From positions 2,975,501 to 3,039,500 of the forward strand of contig NZ_CP087588.1 of assembly GCF_020985305.1 (NCBI RefSeq): DNA of 64,000 nucleotides. Direction: 5' to 3'. This DNA comes from Croceicoccus sp. Ery15 (GTDB lineage: Bacteria > Pseudomonadota > Alphaproteobacteria > Sphingomonadales > Sphingomonadaceae). Numbering within the stretch: position 1 is the stretch's first letter; every line of letters starts with the position of its first letter. Of the stretch, positions 20,874-30,273 are shown piece by piece. The position numbers and the translations under genes are program-made. The notes below the pieces were generated by a model that had not been told where the DNA came from, did not search any database, and worked only from the letters and a program-made list of their open reading frames with translations.

Positions 20874-21758
20874 CTACAGCCCCCCGAACGCCTCCAGCAT
20901 CCGCGCCCATGCCCGTTCCGCTTCCATCTCGGCATATTTCGGACTGTCGAGCACGGTCCAGCCGTGGTCGGCGGGATAGACAGTGATCTCTGCCTTGGCG
21001 CCGGCGGCCTCGGCGGCGGTTTGCAGCGCGTCTTTGGCGTCGGGCTGTTTCGCATCGTCGTCCTGCGAGATGCACACCAGATACATCGCGCCAGCCTGCA
21101 TGATCCGGTGCGGGCTGTTCGGTGCGTCGGTGACCAGACCGCCGCCATGCATCGATGCAGCGGCCTTGACCCGTTCGGGCGCGGCGGCGGCGGCGTAAAA
21201 GGTCCACGAACCGGTCATGCAATGGCCGTTCGCACCGATCCCGCGCGATGTGTCCACCGCATCCTGCGCGTCGAGCCATGCGACAAAGGCCTTGCTGTCC
21301 GCCATCACTGCCTCGGGCGTGTTCTTTTCGCGCCACGGGCCGACCTTGGCAAAGCCTTCCTCGCCCATAAAGCTGGCGAAATCGGCAAATTGCTGGCCCT
21401 TGACCGACCGGTAATAGGGATTGGGATGCAGCACCGCATAGCCCGCCGCCGCAAGCCGCTGGGCCATTTGCTGCGAGGCGGGGCGAACGCCCGCAATATC
21501 GGGCCACATGATGATCGCGGGATGCGCGCCCTGTGCGGGGCGATAGAATGTCGCGTCAGCCGTGCCCGCAGGGGTTGCAATGGCGACTTCGCTGCGCAGC
21601 ACGCCCGATGCGCCCGGAACACCATCGCCCGCCTGTGCCGGTTCACCGGCGGAAGTGCAGCCTGCCAGCACCGCCGCCCCGCCCAATGCGGCAAAACTGC
21701 GGCGGTTCATCGCGCCCGGTGATCGGGCCATATCGGCCAGCTGGCGTTCGTCGCACAT
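20874..21758 (-). CDS. Dienelactone hydrolase family lipoprotein
   Basis: 294 residues from the ATG at 21758, preceded by GAGGAGATTGACG. R-R-S-F-A-A-L-G-G and a lipobox V-L-A-G-C (Cys34) indicate Tat-type export with lipid anchoring. The alpha/beta hydrolase core shows the Cys nucleophile of the dienelactone hydrolase family in G-H-C-M-T-G-S and the catalytic His in Y-P-A-D-H-G-W-T. Substrates are unknown; an extracytoplasmic carboxylic-ester or lactone hydrolase is inferred. It is monocistronic. Confidence 0.88.
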   Translation of the reverse strand: MCDERQLADMARSPGAMNRRSFAALGGAAVLAGCTSAGEPAQAGDGVPGASGVLRSEVAIATPAGTADATFYRPAQGAHPAIIMWPDIAGVRPASQQMAQRLAAAGYAVLHPNPYYRSVKGQQFADFASFMGEEGFAKVGPWREKNTPEAVMADSKAFVAWLDAQDAVDTSRGIGANGHCMTGSWTFYAAAAAPERVKAAASMHGGGLVTDAPNSPHRIMQAGAMYLVCISQDDDAKQPDAKDALQTAAEAAGAKAEITVYPADHGWTVLDSPKYAEMEAERAWARMLEAFGGL

Positions 21759-21839
21759 CGTCAATCTCCTCGCACCTGTCCCGTCGGGCGCGAGAATAGG
21801 CGAGGGTCGGCCAGAAGCAACCGGCCTTTCGGAATTGCC

Positions 21840-22865
21840 TTATCGGCGGGAGAGCGCGGCCTCGCTCTCGTCCAGCAGGCTGGCGATGATGTCGGCGACG
21901 GGCTCCTCGGCCTTGACCATGCCGACCGACTGGCCCGCCATCAGCGACCCGTTCTCGATATCGCCGTCGATCACCGCGCGGCGCAGCGCGCCCGCCCAAT
22001 AATGTTCGATCTGCAATTGCGCCTCGATCATGGGGATGCCTTCGCTGTCGAGCAATTGCGCGACTTCGCGCTGTTTCGCGGTGAACGCCTCGGTCCCCTT
22101 GTTCTTCAGCGCGCGGACGGGGATGACGGGCAGGCGCGGATCGACCTGAACGCTTGCCACCGCATCGCGGGCACCGGCGCGGAAGAACGCCTTTTTGAAA
22201 TCGGGATGCGCGATGCTTTCGGTGGCAGCGGCAAAGCGCGTTCCCAGCTGCACGCCCGCCGCGCCCATTTCCAGATAGCCTGCGATCGCCTCGCCCCGAC
22301 CGATGCCGCCTGCGACGAAGACGAGGTGGTCATTCGCCAGTTCGGGCAGGAATTCCTGTGCCAGAACGCTGGTCGACACGGGGCCGATATGGCCGCCTGC
22401 CTCCATCCCCTCGATCACCATGGCATCCGCGCCCGAACGCAGCAGTTTCTTGGCCAGCGCCAGCGTGGGCGCGAAACAGATGACCTTGGCACCAGGCCCG
22501 TTGGAGGATCCGGCCTTGATCGCCTCGACACTGCCCTTGGGCGGCAGGCCGCCTGCCAGCACGACATGGCCGACCGAATGTTTGGCGCATACCTCGATCA
22601 GATCCATGATCTGCGGGTGCATGGTGATCAGGTTCACGCCGAAAGGCTTGCCGGTCATCGCCTTGGTCGCGGCGATTTCGGCGTCGAGCAATTCGGGTGT
22701 CATCGCGCCGCACGCGATCACGCCGAACCCGCCCGCATTGGAAATGGCCGAGACAAGGTTACGCTCTGAAACCCAGCTCATCGCGCCGCACAGGATCGCA
22801 TATTCGCTGCCAAGGAATTCCGCACCGCGCGCCATCAGCGCCTGTGTTTTGGTGTGGCTGGTCAT
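21840..22865 (-). CDS. Nitronate monooxygenase family flavoprotein
   Basis: 341 residues from the ATG at 22865; longer upstream readings begin in non-conserved sequence. The TIM-barrel FMN enzyme pattern is clear: I-L-C-G-A-M-S-W-V-S, N-A-G-G-F-G-V-I-A, P-F-G-V-N-L-I-T, then E-G-M-E-A-G-G-H-I-G and F-V-A-G-G-I-G-R-G for phosphate binding, and A-A-G-V-Q-L-G-T-R-F. The family oxidises alkyl nitronates; some relatives are enoyl-reductase-like, so the exact substrate is not assigned. Confidence 0.9.
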   Translation of the reverse strand: MTSHTKTQALMARGAEFLGSEYAILCGAMSWVSERNLVSAISNAGGFGVIACGAMTPELLDAEIAATKAMTGKPFGVNLITMHPQIMDLIEVCAKHSVGHVVLAGGLPPKGSVEAIKAGSSNGPGAKVICFAPTLALAKKLLRSGADAMVIEGMEAGGHIGPVSTSVLAQEFLPELANDHLVFVAGGIGRGEAIAGYLEMGAAGVQLGTRFAAATESIAHPDFKKAFFRAGARDAVASVQVDPRLPVIPVRALKNKGTEAFTAKQREVAQLLDSEGIPMIEAQLQIEHYWAGALRRAVIDGDIENGSLMAGQSVGMVKAEEPVADIIASLLDESEAALSRR

Positions 22866-23060
22866 ATGTCTCTTGCGTCCTTGCCTGCGGCGTAAAAGGG
22901 GTTGCGGGGCTTTAGGCAGGGCGCGGGCGATGGGCAAGGGTGATTGGGGGCAAGAGCCTTGTCGTACGGCGCAAGCCGATTCGGCTGGCAAGTTCCGGCA
23001 AAGCGGATAGAGTTGGCCAAAACCATAACAGGCCAAGCGCCGAAAACAGGAGAGCATGCC

Positions 23061-23249
23061 ATGTTCGTAAAATTCACCGCCACGGACCGGGTGCCCGTCA
23101 TCGTCAATGCCGCGCAGGTCACCTTTATCTCCGAGGTGGAGGAAGGCACCCGCATCCGCTTTTCCGAGAACCGCAGCGTGACCGTGGTGGAACCGCTGGC
23201 CGAGGTGATGGAGCGGCTGGATCACACCATGCAATTACCCGCCGGTTAG
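23061..23249 (+). CDS. Small conserved-looking protein, 62 residues
   Basis: It begins M-F-V-K-F-T-A-T-D and reads as a small beta-rich domain with G-T-R-I-R-F-S-E-N-R-S-V-T-V-V-E, then a C-terminal helix L-A-E-V-M-E-R-L. The pattern is reminiscent of FlbD-like small proteins but no flagellar gene is near, so no function is given. The ATG at 23061 follows AGGAGAG at good spacing. It lies alone between two leftward genes. Confidence 0.72.
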   Translation: MFVKFTATDRVPVIVNAAQVTFISEVEEGTRIRFSENRSVTVVEPLAEVMERLDHTMQLPAG

Positions 23250-23271
23250 CGATCGCGGGCGAGCCGCCGGA

Positions 23272-23949
23272 TCAGACGTTGCGATCCGCGGGCGTGCCCT
23301 TGCAGCCTGCCGCGATGACATACCATTCCGAACTGTCCTTGCGGCTGGCAGGCGGCTTGGCGTGTTTGACGCTGGTGAAATGGCGCTTCAGCTCTGCCAG
23401 CAGCGCCGTATCGGTGCCGCCTGCGAAGACCTTGGCGACGAAAGTGCCCCCTTCGGCCAAGGTGCGGATCGCGAAATCGGCGGCGGCCTCGACCAGTCCC
23501 ATGGTGCGCAAATGGTCGGTCTGTTTGTGGCCCACCGTATTCGCCGCCATGTCCGACAGCACCAGATCGGGCGCCTCGCCCAGCGCTTCCATCAACACGT
23601 CCGGGGCGGCGTCGTCCATGAAATCCATCTGGAAAATGGTCACGCCGGGCAGCGGTTCGACTTCCAGCAGATCGATGCCGACGATCCTGGCCTGCGGGCA
23701 TTTTTTGGCGACCAGCTGGCTCCACCCGCCCGGTGCAATGCCCAGATCGACCACCGCGCGCGTGCCTTTCAGCAGGCCGAATTTCTCGTCCAGCTCGGCC
23801 AGCTTGAACGCGGCGCGGCTGCGGTATCCTTCGGCCTTGGCCTTGGCGACATAAGGGTCGTTCAATTGCCGCGCCAGCCAGCGAGCGCTGCTGGCCGTGC
23901 GCTTCTTGTTGCTTTTCAGCTTCTGACGGTCGCTTCCCGATCTGCTCAT
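23272..23949 (-). CDS. rlmE: 23S rRNA (uridine-2'-O)-methyltransferase RlmE
   Basis: 225 residues, FtsJ/RrmJ family, methylating the 2'-OH of U2552 in the ribosomal A loop. It shows the basic N-terminus, Y-R-S-R-A-A-F-K-L (catalytic Lys), the SAM site V-V-D-L-G-I-A-P-G-G-W-S-Q, and the catalytic Asp in L-V-L-S-D-M-A. The ATG at 23949 begins M-S-R-S-G-S-D. It is 25 bases downstream of the exopolyphosphatase gene and probably co-transcribed with it. Confidence 0.95.
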   Translation of the reverse strand: MSRSGSDRQKLKSNKKRTASSARWLARQLNDPYVAKAKAEGYRSRAAFKLAELDEKFGLLKGTRAVVDLGIAPGGWSQLVAKKCPQARIVGIDLLEVEPLPGVTIFQMDFMDDAAPDVLMEALGEAPDLVLSDMAANTVGHKQTDHLRTMGLVEAAADFAIRTLAEGGTFVAKVFAGGTDTALLAELKRHFTSVKHAKPPASRKDSSEWYVIAAGCKGTPADRNV

Positions 23950-23974
23950 GCGCGTAGTCTCATGCCGGCGGGCC

Positions 23975-25276
23975 TTACAGCGGGTGTTCGCGGTGGGGAA
24001 GGGGCGGTCTTGAATGCCCATGTGTGCCGCCCATCAGCGACCGCAGGATGCCTTCGCGAATGCCGCGGTCGGCCACGCCCAGCCGCGTCGCGGGCCACAG
24101 GTCGAGGATGGTTTCAAGGATCGCACAGCCCGCCACCACCAGCTCGGCACGGTCGTGCCCGATACAGGGCAATTGCGCGCGCTGTGCCATGTCCATGCCC
24201 GAAAGTTGGCTGGCGATGTCGCGCATCGCACCGGCGGGCACGATCAGCCCGTCGACCGCCTGCCTGTCATATTGTTCCAGCCCCAGATGCACGCTGGCCA
24301 GCGTGGTCACCGTGCCGCTGGTGCCCAGCAGGCGGGGGCCGTGCTCGTTCTCCTCTCGCGGAATGTCGCGATGGGGGTTCAGCCGCGCCGAAAACTCGCT
24401 GAAACTGTCGGCCACCTGTTGGCGCATTGCGGCATAGCGGGCCAGTCGCGCCCCGTCGCTCTCGCCATCGGGGGCGGGGAAGCTTTCGGTCAGCGAAACG
24501 ACGCCCCATGGCACCGATTGCCAGTCCATGATGCGCGGGACGACATCACCCGTTTCGATCAGTACCAGCTCCGTCGATCCGCCGCCGATGTCGAAGATCA
24601 TCGCAGGCCCTTCGCCGCGTTCCAGCAGGACGTGGCAGCCCAAAACGGCCAGCCGCGCCTCTTCCTGCGCGCTGATCACGTCGAGCACGATTCCCGTTTC
24701 CCGGCGCACACGGTCGATAAAATCCTGACCGTTGGCGGCGCGGCGGCAAGCCTCGGTCGCGACGCTGCGTGCCAGATGCACATTGCGGCGGCGCAGTTTC
24801 TGCGAACAGACCTTCAGCGCACCCAGCGCCCGCTCCATCGCCTCGTCCGACAGCCGCCCGCTTTGCGCCAGCCCTTCGCCCAGACGGACGACGCGGCTGA
24901 ATGCGTCGATCACCATGAAATTCTCACCCTGCGCGCGGGCGATCAGCAGGCGGCAATTATTGGTGCCAAGATCGATCGCGGCATAGGCCTGCCGCGACGC
25001 GGGAGCCTGATGCAAAGGGGCAGCGTTTGCCGAACGCACCGGTCGGGGCGCATCGGCAGAACGTCGTTCCGACGGCTGTTTGCCATTCTTGCGGGACGGT
25101 GCGCGGCCGTTCGGCCTGACATCTCTGCCTTTCGCGCCATCCCTGCTTTTTACGCCGGCAGCGGGACCCGATTTGCCCTTGCGGGCCTCTCTGTCCGGAT
25201 CGGCGTGGGCACGGCGACGACCGCGCCTGCTGCGCCGATCCCCGTCATGCGATGCCGGCGGAAGCGATTCCGCCAT
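23975..25276 (-). CDS. ppx: Ppx/GppA family exopolyphosphatase
   Basis: 433 residues. An ASKHA-fold phosphatase begins at about residue 98 with A-A-I-D-L-G-T-N-N-C-R-L-L; F-D-I-G-G-G-S-T-E-L and L-G-T-S-G-T-V-T-T-L follow. Family members hydrolyse polyphosphate or pppGpp; the two cannot be told apart here. The first 95 residues are unusual: rich in Arg, Lys, Pro and Ser, apparently disordered and not part of the fold. The ATG at 25276 opens this extension; no later in-frame start has a better ribosome site. It is first in a two-gene unit with rlmE. Confidence 0.92.
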   Translation of the reverse strand: MAESLPPASHDGDRRSRRGRRRAHADPDREARKGKSGPAAGVKSRDGAKGRDVRPNGRAPSRKNGKQPSERRSADAPRPVRSANAAPLHQAPASRQAYAAIDLGTNNCRLLIARAQGENFMVIDAFSRVVRLGEGLAQSGRLSDEAMERALGALKVCSQKLRRRNVHLARSVATEACRRAANGQDFIDRVRRETGIVLDVISAQEEARLAVLGCHVLLERGEGPAMIFDIGGGSTELVLIETGDVVPRIMDWQSVPWGVVSLTESFPAPDGESDGARLARYAAMRQQVADSFSEFSARLNPHRDIPREENEHGPRLLGTSGTVTTLASVHLGLEQYDRQAVDGLIVPAGAMRDIASQLSGMDMAQRAQLPCIGHDRAELVVAGCAILETILDLWPATRLGVADRGIREGILRSLMGGTHGHSRPPLPHREHPL

Positions 25277-25461
25277 GTTTCGTAACTTTCCAAATTCACA
25301 TCGACCGCGCCGGTAAAGGGTGGCGCGGGGGACCTGAAACCGATGCTAACGGCCGCGATGCACGCTGGCAAGCGCGCCGGACGGTTGCAGGGAAGGTCCG
25401 CACCGTTCCGGCCCTCGCTACCGGCGGCGCAACGGGTGGGCCGGACGCACCAGAATCCCGG

Positions 25462-25490
25462 TTGACCCCGCGCCCACCCCGCGCTAATGG
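25462..25490 (+). promoter_or_regulatory. Promoter for tRNA-Gln
   Basis: TTGACC (25462-25467) and TAATGG (25485-25490) are 17 bases apart. Transcription would begin near 25497, giving a 20-base leader before the tRNA. Spacing and position fit a sigma70 promoter well. Confidence 0.6.
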
Positions 25491-25517
25491 CCCGCCCTCT
25501 CGGCGCAAGCCCGATGA

Positions 25518-25591
25518 TGCCCCGTCGTCTAATGGTAAGACTACGGACTCTGACTCCGTCAATTGAGGTTCGAATCCTCACGGGGCATCCA
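25518..25591 (+). tRNA. tRNA-Gln (anticodon CTG)
   Basis: The 74-base cloverleaf has acceptor TGCCCCG pairing with CGGGGCA, discriminator T and encoded CCA at 25589-25591. The anticodon stem ACGGA/TCCGT encloses loop CTCTGAC, giving anticodon CTG. The T arm contains GGTTCGAATCC. Confidence 0.97.
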
Positions 25592-25783
25592 GCTTTCCTT
25601 ACATCTCCGATCCCGGATAGATGCGCCTCCCTTTCCCTGACCCCTACGAATGACGGCTGCGTGACGGTAATCCGGCAGGCTGACTCCGATCTGTCACTGA
25701 TTTGTCCTAAGTCTGACGCAAATCCTGCCTAGAGGACCCGACCGGACATCAGGCTTCGGCCGATCGGAAGGGATCTTTACATC

Positions 25784-28330
25784 ATGCATCATCGTATCGC
25801 GCTGCTCGCAGGGGCGGCCAGTGCCGTTATTGCCGCGGCGAGCCCCGCATTCGCGCAGGATCAGGCGGCGGAGGGCGAAATCGTCGTCACCGGCCAGCGC
25901 GCGCAGCAGGAACGCGGGATCGCGGCAAAGCGCGATGCGCTGGGCATTGTCGAGGTTGCCGCATCGGACGATATCGGCCGCCTTCCCGACCGCAACGTGG
26001 CCGAAGTGGTCGAACGCCTGCCCGGTGTAGGCGTGCAATACGATCAGGGCGAAGGGCGCTATGTCGCCATTCGCGGCATTCCGTCATCGCTGAACGGCTA
26101 TACGCTGAACGGCTTCGAAATCGGCAATCCCGACGGCAATACCCGCGCCCTGCCGCTCGACATCATCTCGGGTGCTTTGCTCAACCGGCTGGAAGTGACC
26201 AAGGTGCGCACGCCCGACCTGCTGGGGCAGGGGATTGGCGGAACGGTTAATCTGGTGCCGCAAACCGCGTTCGATTACGCCAAGCCCTTCATCGTCACCG
26301 GCAGTGCGCAAGTGGGCTTTCAGGAACTGCGCGACGAGGATCATCCGGTGCAGGCCGACCTGACCGTAGGCGGCGTGTTCGGCAGCGAGGGGCAGTTCGG
26401 CATTCTGCTGGGCGGCAGCTATTCCGACCGCACTTTCACCAGCTATGGCATCTATCCTGACGACTGGTTCGAGGTCGAGGGTGCGGCGCGTGGCGGCATG
26501 CCCACCAATATCAAATATACCGACTATCGCCTTAGCCGCGAACGGATCGGCGTGTCGGGATCGTTCGATTATCAGGGCGGCAATACCGATCTTTATCTGC
26601 GCGGCTTTTATTCGCGCTTTACCGAGGACGAGTATCGCCAGCGTTTCCGCCTCGACTTCTCGGACGGGGCGGTGTTCGACGCGGGCGGGCTGACCGGCAT
26701 GTCGGACGAAACCGAACAGCGCAGCGATCTGCGGCTGGAATATAAGGAAAAATCGGTGCTGGTCGGCATGGCCGGCGGCGAGACGCGGCTGGGCGACATC
26801 ACTATCGGCTATGGCGCAGCGCGCACCCATAACGAGGTGATCGAGCCGAACGACAGCTGGCAGTTCCGCGGCAATCCGGGCGATGTGACCTTTGACTTCA
26901 CCGACCGGCTTTATACCGTCACACCGGTCGACGGCTATCTCGCGCCCGCAGACCTCGGCTTTCGCAGCTATGGCCATCAGGACCAGTTCGGGGACGAGGA
27001 TATCTGGCAGCTGCGCGCCGACGTTCAGTACGATCAGGCATGGGGCTTTGCGAAATTTGGCGTCAATGCGCGGCTGACCGACAAGGGTTTCGACGACGAA
27101 TCGGTCAGCTATGCGCGCAATGCCGCGCCCGACCGGTTTACGCTGGAGAGCCTGTCGGGCGACGATGTGATCGTCAGCCCCGGATCGAACCGCGATTACC
27201 TTGTCACCCCGACCATCGACGCCGATCTGATCCGCGCCTTTACCGATGCCAATCTGTCGGGCCCGCTGTTCGTTCTGGACGAGGAAGGCACGCTGGCCGA
27301 TCAGGTCCTGTCGGATTATCAGCTGGATGAGGATGTGCTGTCGGCCTATGCGATGGCGAATATCGAATTCAGCGATGCGCTGGCGCTGACCATCGGTGCG
27401 CGGGTCGAACATACGAAGCTCGACATTACCGGCTATCGACTTGAGAACGAGGTCGATGTCGTGCCCGCCAGCGACAAGCGCGATTACACCAATGTGCTGC
27501 CCACCGCGATCCTGCGCGTGACGCCTGCCGACGATGTGGTCATGCGCCTGTCCTATTCGCGCAGCGTCGGGCGGCCCGATTATACCGACCTCTCGCCGGG
27601 CGGAGAGATGGGCTATGTCCAGCTCGACAATGGCAATTACGACGGTTCGCTGTCGCTCGGCAATTCGGGGCTGGACCCCTATGTCGCCGACTCGCTCGAC
27701 ATGATTTTCGAATATTACTTCATGCGCGGCGGTCTGGTGTCGGCGGGCGTGTTCGCCAAATGGATCGACAATCCGATCTTCAACCGCAGCTTTACGCAGG
27801 AAAACGTCGAATTTGGCGGGCGCTTTTACGAAACGCTGGAATTCAGCCAGCCCGAAAACGCGTCGAGCGGCGAGATCATGGGTCTGGAACTGGCATGGCA
27901 GCAGCAGTTCACCTTCCTGCCCGGCCTGCTGTCGGGTCTGGGCGCGAATGCCAATGTCACCTTCCTCGACGGCAGCCTTAGCGTTCCGGGGCGCGGCAAT
28001 ACGCCTTTCCCCGAACAATCGGACCTGCTGTGGGGGGCGGAACTGTTCTATCAATACGGTCCGGTGCAGGCCTCTGTCGGCTATCACCACACGGGCCGTG
28101 CGCTGATCGGCATTGCCGGCGATCCGATCGAGGATCAGTATAACGACGATCTGCGCCGTCTGGATGCCAAGGTCTCGGTCGATATCGGCGATCATTTCAC
28201 CGTGTTTGCACAGGGCCAGAACCTGACGGACGAACCGACGCGCCAGTATCAGGGTGGCATCCGCGACTGGGTGATCCAGCAGGAACGCTATGGCCGGGCC
28301 TATTGGCTGGGGGCATCGTTCCGCTATTGA
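25784..28330 (+). CDS. TonB-dependent receptor
   Basis: 848 residues: signal peptide 1-24 (ending A-F-A-Q-D), a short TonB-box-like segment G-E-I-V-V-T-G-Q-R, a plug domain (about 50-160, with L-P-D-R-N-V-A-E-V-V-E-R-L-P-G-V and Y-V-A-I-R-G), then a 22-strand type beta barrel ending in an aromatic residue (S-F-R-Y). It imports a ligand across the outer membrane using TonB energy. The ligand is unknown: no FecR/sigma pair, transporter or hydrolase adjoins it. The plug resembles that of receptors for carbohydrates or other complex organic ligands in Sphingomonadales. It is monocistronic. Confidence 0.95.
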   Translation: MHHRIALLAGAASAVIAAASPAFAQDQAAEGEIVVTGQRAQQERGIAAKRDALGIVEVAASDDIGRLPDRNVAEVVERLPGVGVQYDQGEGRYVAIRGIPSSLNGYTLNGFEIGNPDGNTRALPLDIISGALLNRLEVTKVRTPDLLGQGIGGTVNLVPQTAFDYAKPFIVTGSAQVGFQELRDEDHPVQADLTVGGVFGSEGQFGILLGGSYSDRTFTSYGIYPDDWFEVEGAARGGMPTNIKYTDYRLSRERIGVSGSFDYQGGNTDLYLRGFYSRFTEDEYRQRFRLDFSDGAVFDAGGLTGMSDETEQRSDLRLEYKEKSVLVGMAGGETRLGDITIGYGAARTHNEVIEPNDSWQFRGNPGDVTFDFTDRLYTVTPVDGYLAPADLGFRSYGHQDQFGDEDIWQLRADVQYDQAWGFAKFGVNARLTDKGFDDESVSYARNAAPDRFTLESLSGDDVIVSPGSNRDYLVTPTIDADLIRAFTDANLSGPLFVLDEEGTLADQVLSDYQLDEDVLSAYAMANIEFSDALALTIGARVEHTKLDITGYRLENEVDVVPASDKRDYTNVLPTAILRVTPADDVVMRLSYSRSVGRPDYTDLSPGGEMGYVQLDNGNYDGSLSLGNSGLDPYVADSLDMIFEYYFMRGGLVSAGVFAKWIDNPIFNRSFTQENVEFGGRFYETLEFSQPENASSGEIMGLELAWQQQFTFLPGLLSGLGANANVTFLDGSLSVPGRGNTPFPEQSDLLWGAELFYQYGPVQASVGYHHTGRALIGIAGDPIEDQYNDDLRRLDAKVSVDIGDHFTVFAQGQNLTDEPTRQYQGGIRDWVIQQERYGRAYWLGASFRY

Positions 28331-28407
28331 TCGCGGTCTGATCGCCGGTTGCCAGCCGGTGCAATCGAAGCATGGCGCAGCCCGCGGCTCGCTGCTATGG
28401 GCGCGCC

Positions 28408-30273
28408 ATGCTTACGATTGACGGCGTCACCGTCCGGCTTGGTGGCCGGCCCATCCTCGAACGTGCCAGTGCCTCGATCCCGCAGGGGGCGCGGGTCGGG
28501 CTGATCGGGCGCAATGGCGCGGGCAAGTCCACGCTGATGAAAGCGATCATCGGCGAGATCGAGCCCGACGACGGCGAGATCGCCAAGCCCAATCGCGCCC
28601 GCCTCGGCTATATCGCGCAGGAAGCGCCCAGCGGCACGACCACGCCGGAAGAGGCGGTGCTGGCAGCCGATACCGAACGCGCGCAATTGCTGGAGGAAGC
28701 CGAGACCTGCACCGACCCCGACCGGCTGGGCGATGTGCACGACCGGTTGCTCGCCATCGATGCCTATAGCGCGCCCGCGCGCGCGGCGAAGATCCTGTCG
28801 GGCCTCGGCTTTGACGAGGAAATGCAAAAGCGACCGCTCGACAGTTTTTCGGGCGGCTGGAAGATGCGCGTGGCGCTGGGCGCGCTGCTGTTTTCCGAGC
28901 CTGACGTGCTGCTGCTGGACGAGCCGTCGAACCACCTCGACCTTGAAGCGACCTTGTGGCTCGAAAATTTCCTCAAGGCCTATCCCGCGACCGTGCTAGT
29001 GATCAGCCACGAACGCGACCTGCTGAACAAGGTGGTCGATCACATCCTACATCTGCAGGGCGGGCAACTGACCCTGTATCCGGGGGGTTACGACGCGTTC
29101 GAGAAACAGCGCGCCGAACGCGCCGCGCAGCTGGCCGCGGCCAAGGCCAATCAGGATGCGCAAAGGGCGCGGTTGGCCGATTATGTCGCGCGCAATTCGG
29201 CCCGCGCCTCGACCGCGAAGCAGGCGCAGTCGCGCGCCAAGATGCTGGCGAAAATGCAGCCCATCGCCGCGCTGATGGAAGACCCCTCGCTCAGCTTCGA
29301 TTTCCCGTCGCCCGAAGAGCTGCGCTCCCCCATGATCACGCTCGACAATGCGTCCGTAGGGTATCAGGAAGACAAGCCCGTCCTGCGCCGCCTTGGCCTG
29401 CGGATCGACGCGGACGACCGCATCGCCCTGCTGGGCAGGAACGGCAACGGCAAGACCACTTTCGCCCGCCTGCTGGCCGCGCAATTACAGCCGCAGGAAG
29501 GGGCGATGAATGCATCTGGCAAGATGAAGGCGGGCTATTTCACCCAGTATCAGGTGGAGGAACTGCCCAGCGATTCCACCCCGCTGGAACTGATGACCCG
29601 CGCGATGGAGGGCAAGACCCCTGCCGCCGTGCGCGCGCAGCTGGGGCGGTTCGGCTTTTCGGGCAATCGCGCCACCGCGCAGGTCGAAACCTTGTCGGGC
29701 GGCGAGCGCGCGCGGCTGGCGCTGGCGCTGATCACCCGCGACGCGCCGCATCTGCTGATCCTTGACGAGCCGACCAACCACCTCGACGTCGACGCGCGCG
29801 AGGCGCTGATACAGGCGCTCAACGATTATGCAGGGGCGGTCATTCTGATCAGCCACGACCGGCACATGGTCGAATTGACGGCCGACCGTCTTGTGTTGGT
29901 CGATGACGGCACGGCCCGCGAATATGCGGGCAGCATGGACGATTACATCGATTTCGTGCTGGGCCGGAACCAGCCGAAAGAGAAGAAGGCCTCCACCACC
30001 AAACCCGCTGCCAATTCGTCGAAATCGCGGGCGCAGGCGCGTTTCGTGAAATCGGAACTGGCAAAGGTCGAAAAGACCATGGCGAAGCTGCAGGGCCGGA
30101 TCAGCGAGATCGACCGCGCCATGTATGAACCCGCCAATGCCGCCCCCGAATGGGCCGATCGCACGATGGGCGACCTGCTGGAACACCGCGCGCGTATCGC
30201 CGGCGAATTGCAAGGCGTCGAAGCCGAATGGCTGGCGCTGGGCGAGAAGCTGGAAGAAGCCGAAGCGGCTTAG
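28408..30273 (+). CDS. ABC-F family ATPase
   Basis: 621 residues with two ABC domains and no membrane segment. Domain 1 has G-R-N-G-A-G-K-S-T (about 36-44), S-G-G-W-K-M-R-V and L-L-L-D-E-P-S-N-H-L-D. Domain 2 has G-R-N-G-N-G-K-T-T, L-S-G-G-E-R-A-R and L-I-L-D-E-P-T-N-H-L-D. A C-terminal coiled coil follows (about 545-620). ABC-F proteins act on ribosomes in translation (Uup/EttA groups). The C-terminal coiled coil suggests the Uup-like branch, which is inference. The ATG at 28408 starts M-L-T-I-D-G-V. Its stop overlaps that of pyrC. Confidence 0.94.
   Translation: MLTIDGVTVRLGGRPILERASASIPQGARVGLIGRNGAGKSTLMKAIIGEIEPDDGEIAKPNRARLGYIAQEAPSGTTTPEEAVLAADTERAQLLEEAETCTDPDRLGDVHDRLLAIDAYSAPARAAKILSGLGFDEEMQKRPLDSFSGGWKMRVALGALLFSEPDVLLLDEPSNHLDLEATLWLENFLKAYPATVLVISHERDLLNKVVDHILHLQGGQLTLYPGGYDAFEKQRAERAAQLAAAKANQDAQRARLADYVARNSARASTAKQAQSRAKMLAKMQPIAALMEDPSLSFDFPSPEELRSPMITLDNASVGYQEDKPVLRRLGLRIDADDRIALLGRNGNGKTTFARLLAAQLQPQEGAMNASGKMKAGYFTQYQVEELPSDSTPLELMTRAMEGKTPAAVRAQLGRFGFSGNRATAQVETLSGGERARLALALITRDAPHLLILDEPTNHLDVDAREALIQALNDYAGAVILISHDRHMVELTADRLVLVDDGTAREYAGSMDDYIDFVLGRNQPKEKKASTTKPAANSSKSRAQARFVKSELAKVEKTMAKLQGRISEIDRAMYEPANAAPEWADRTMGDLLEHRARIAGELQGVEAEWLALGEKLEEAEAA

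Noticed and set aside
25592..25783. Riboswitch upstream of the TonB-dependent receptor
   Set aside because: No cobalamin, TPP or FMN riboswitch conserved boxes are visible in the 192-base leader.
26084..28195. 703-codon open frame antisense to the TonB-dependent receptor
   Set aside because: The composition (His/Arg/Ala-rich) is typical of reverse-strand shadows and the receptor has a signal peptide and a full domain order.
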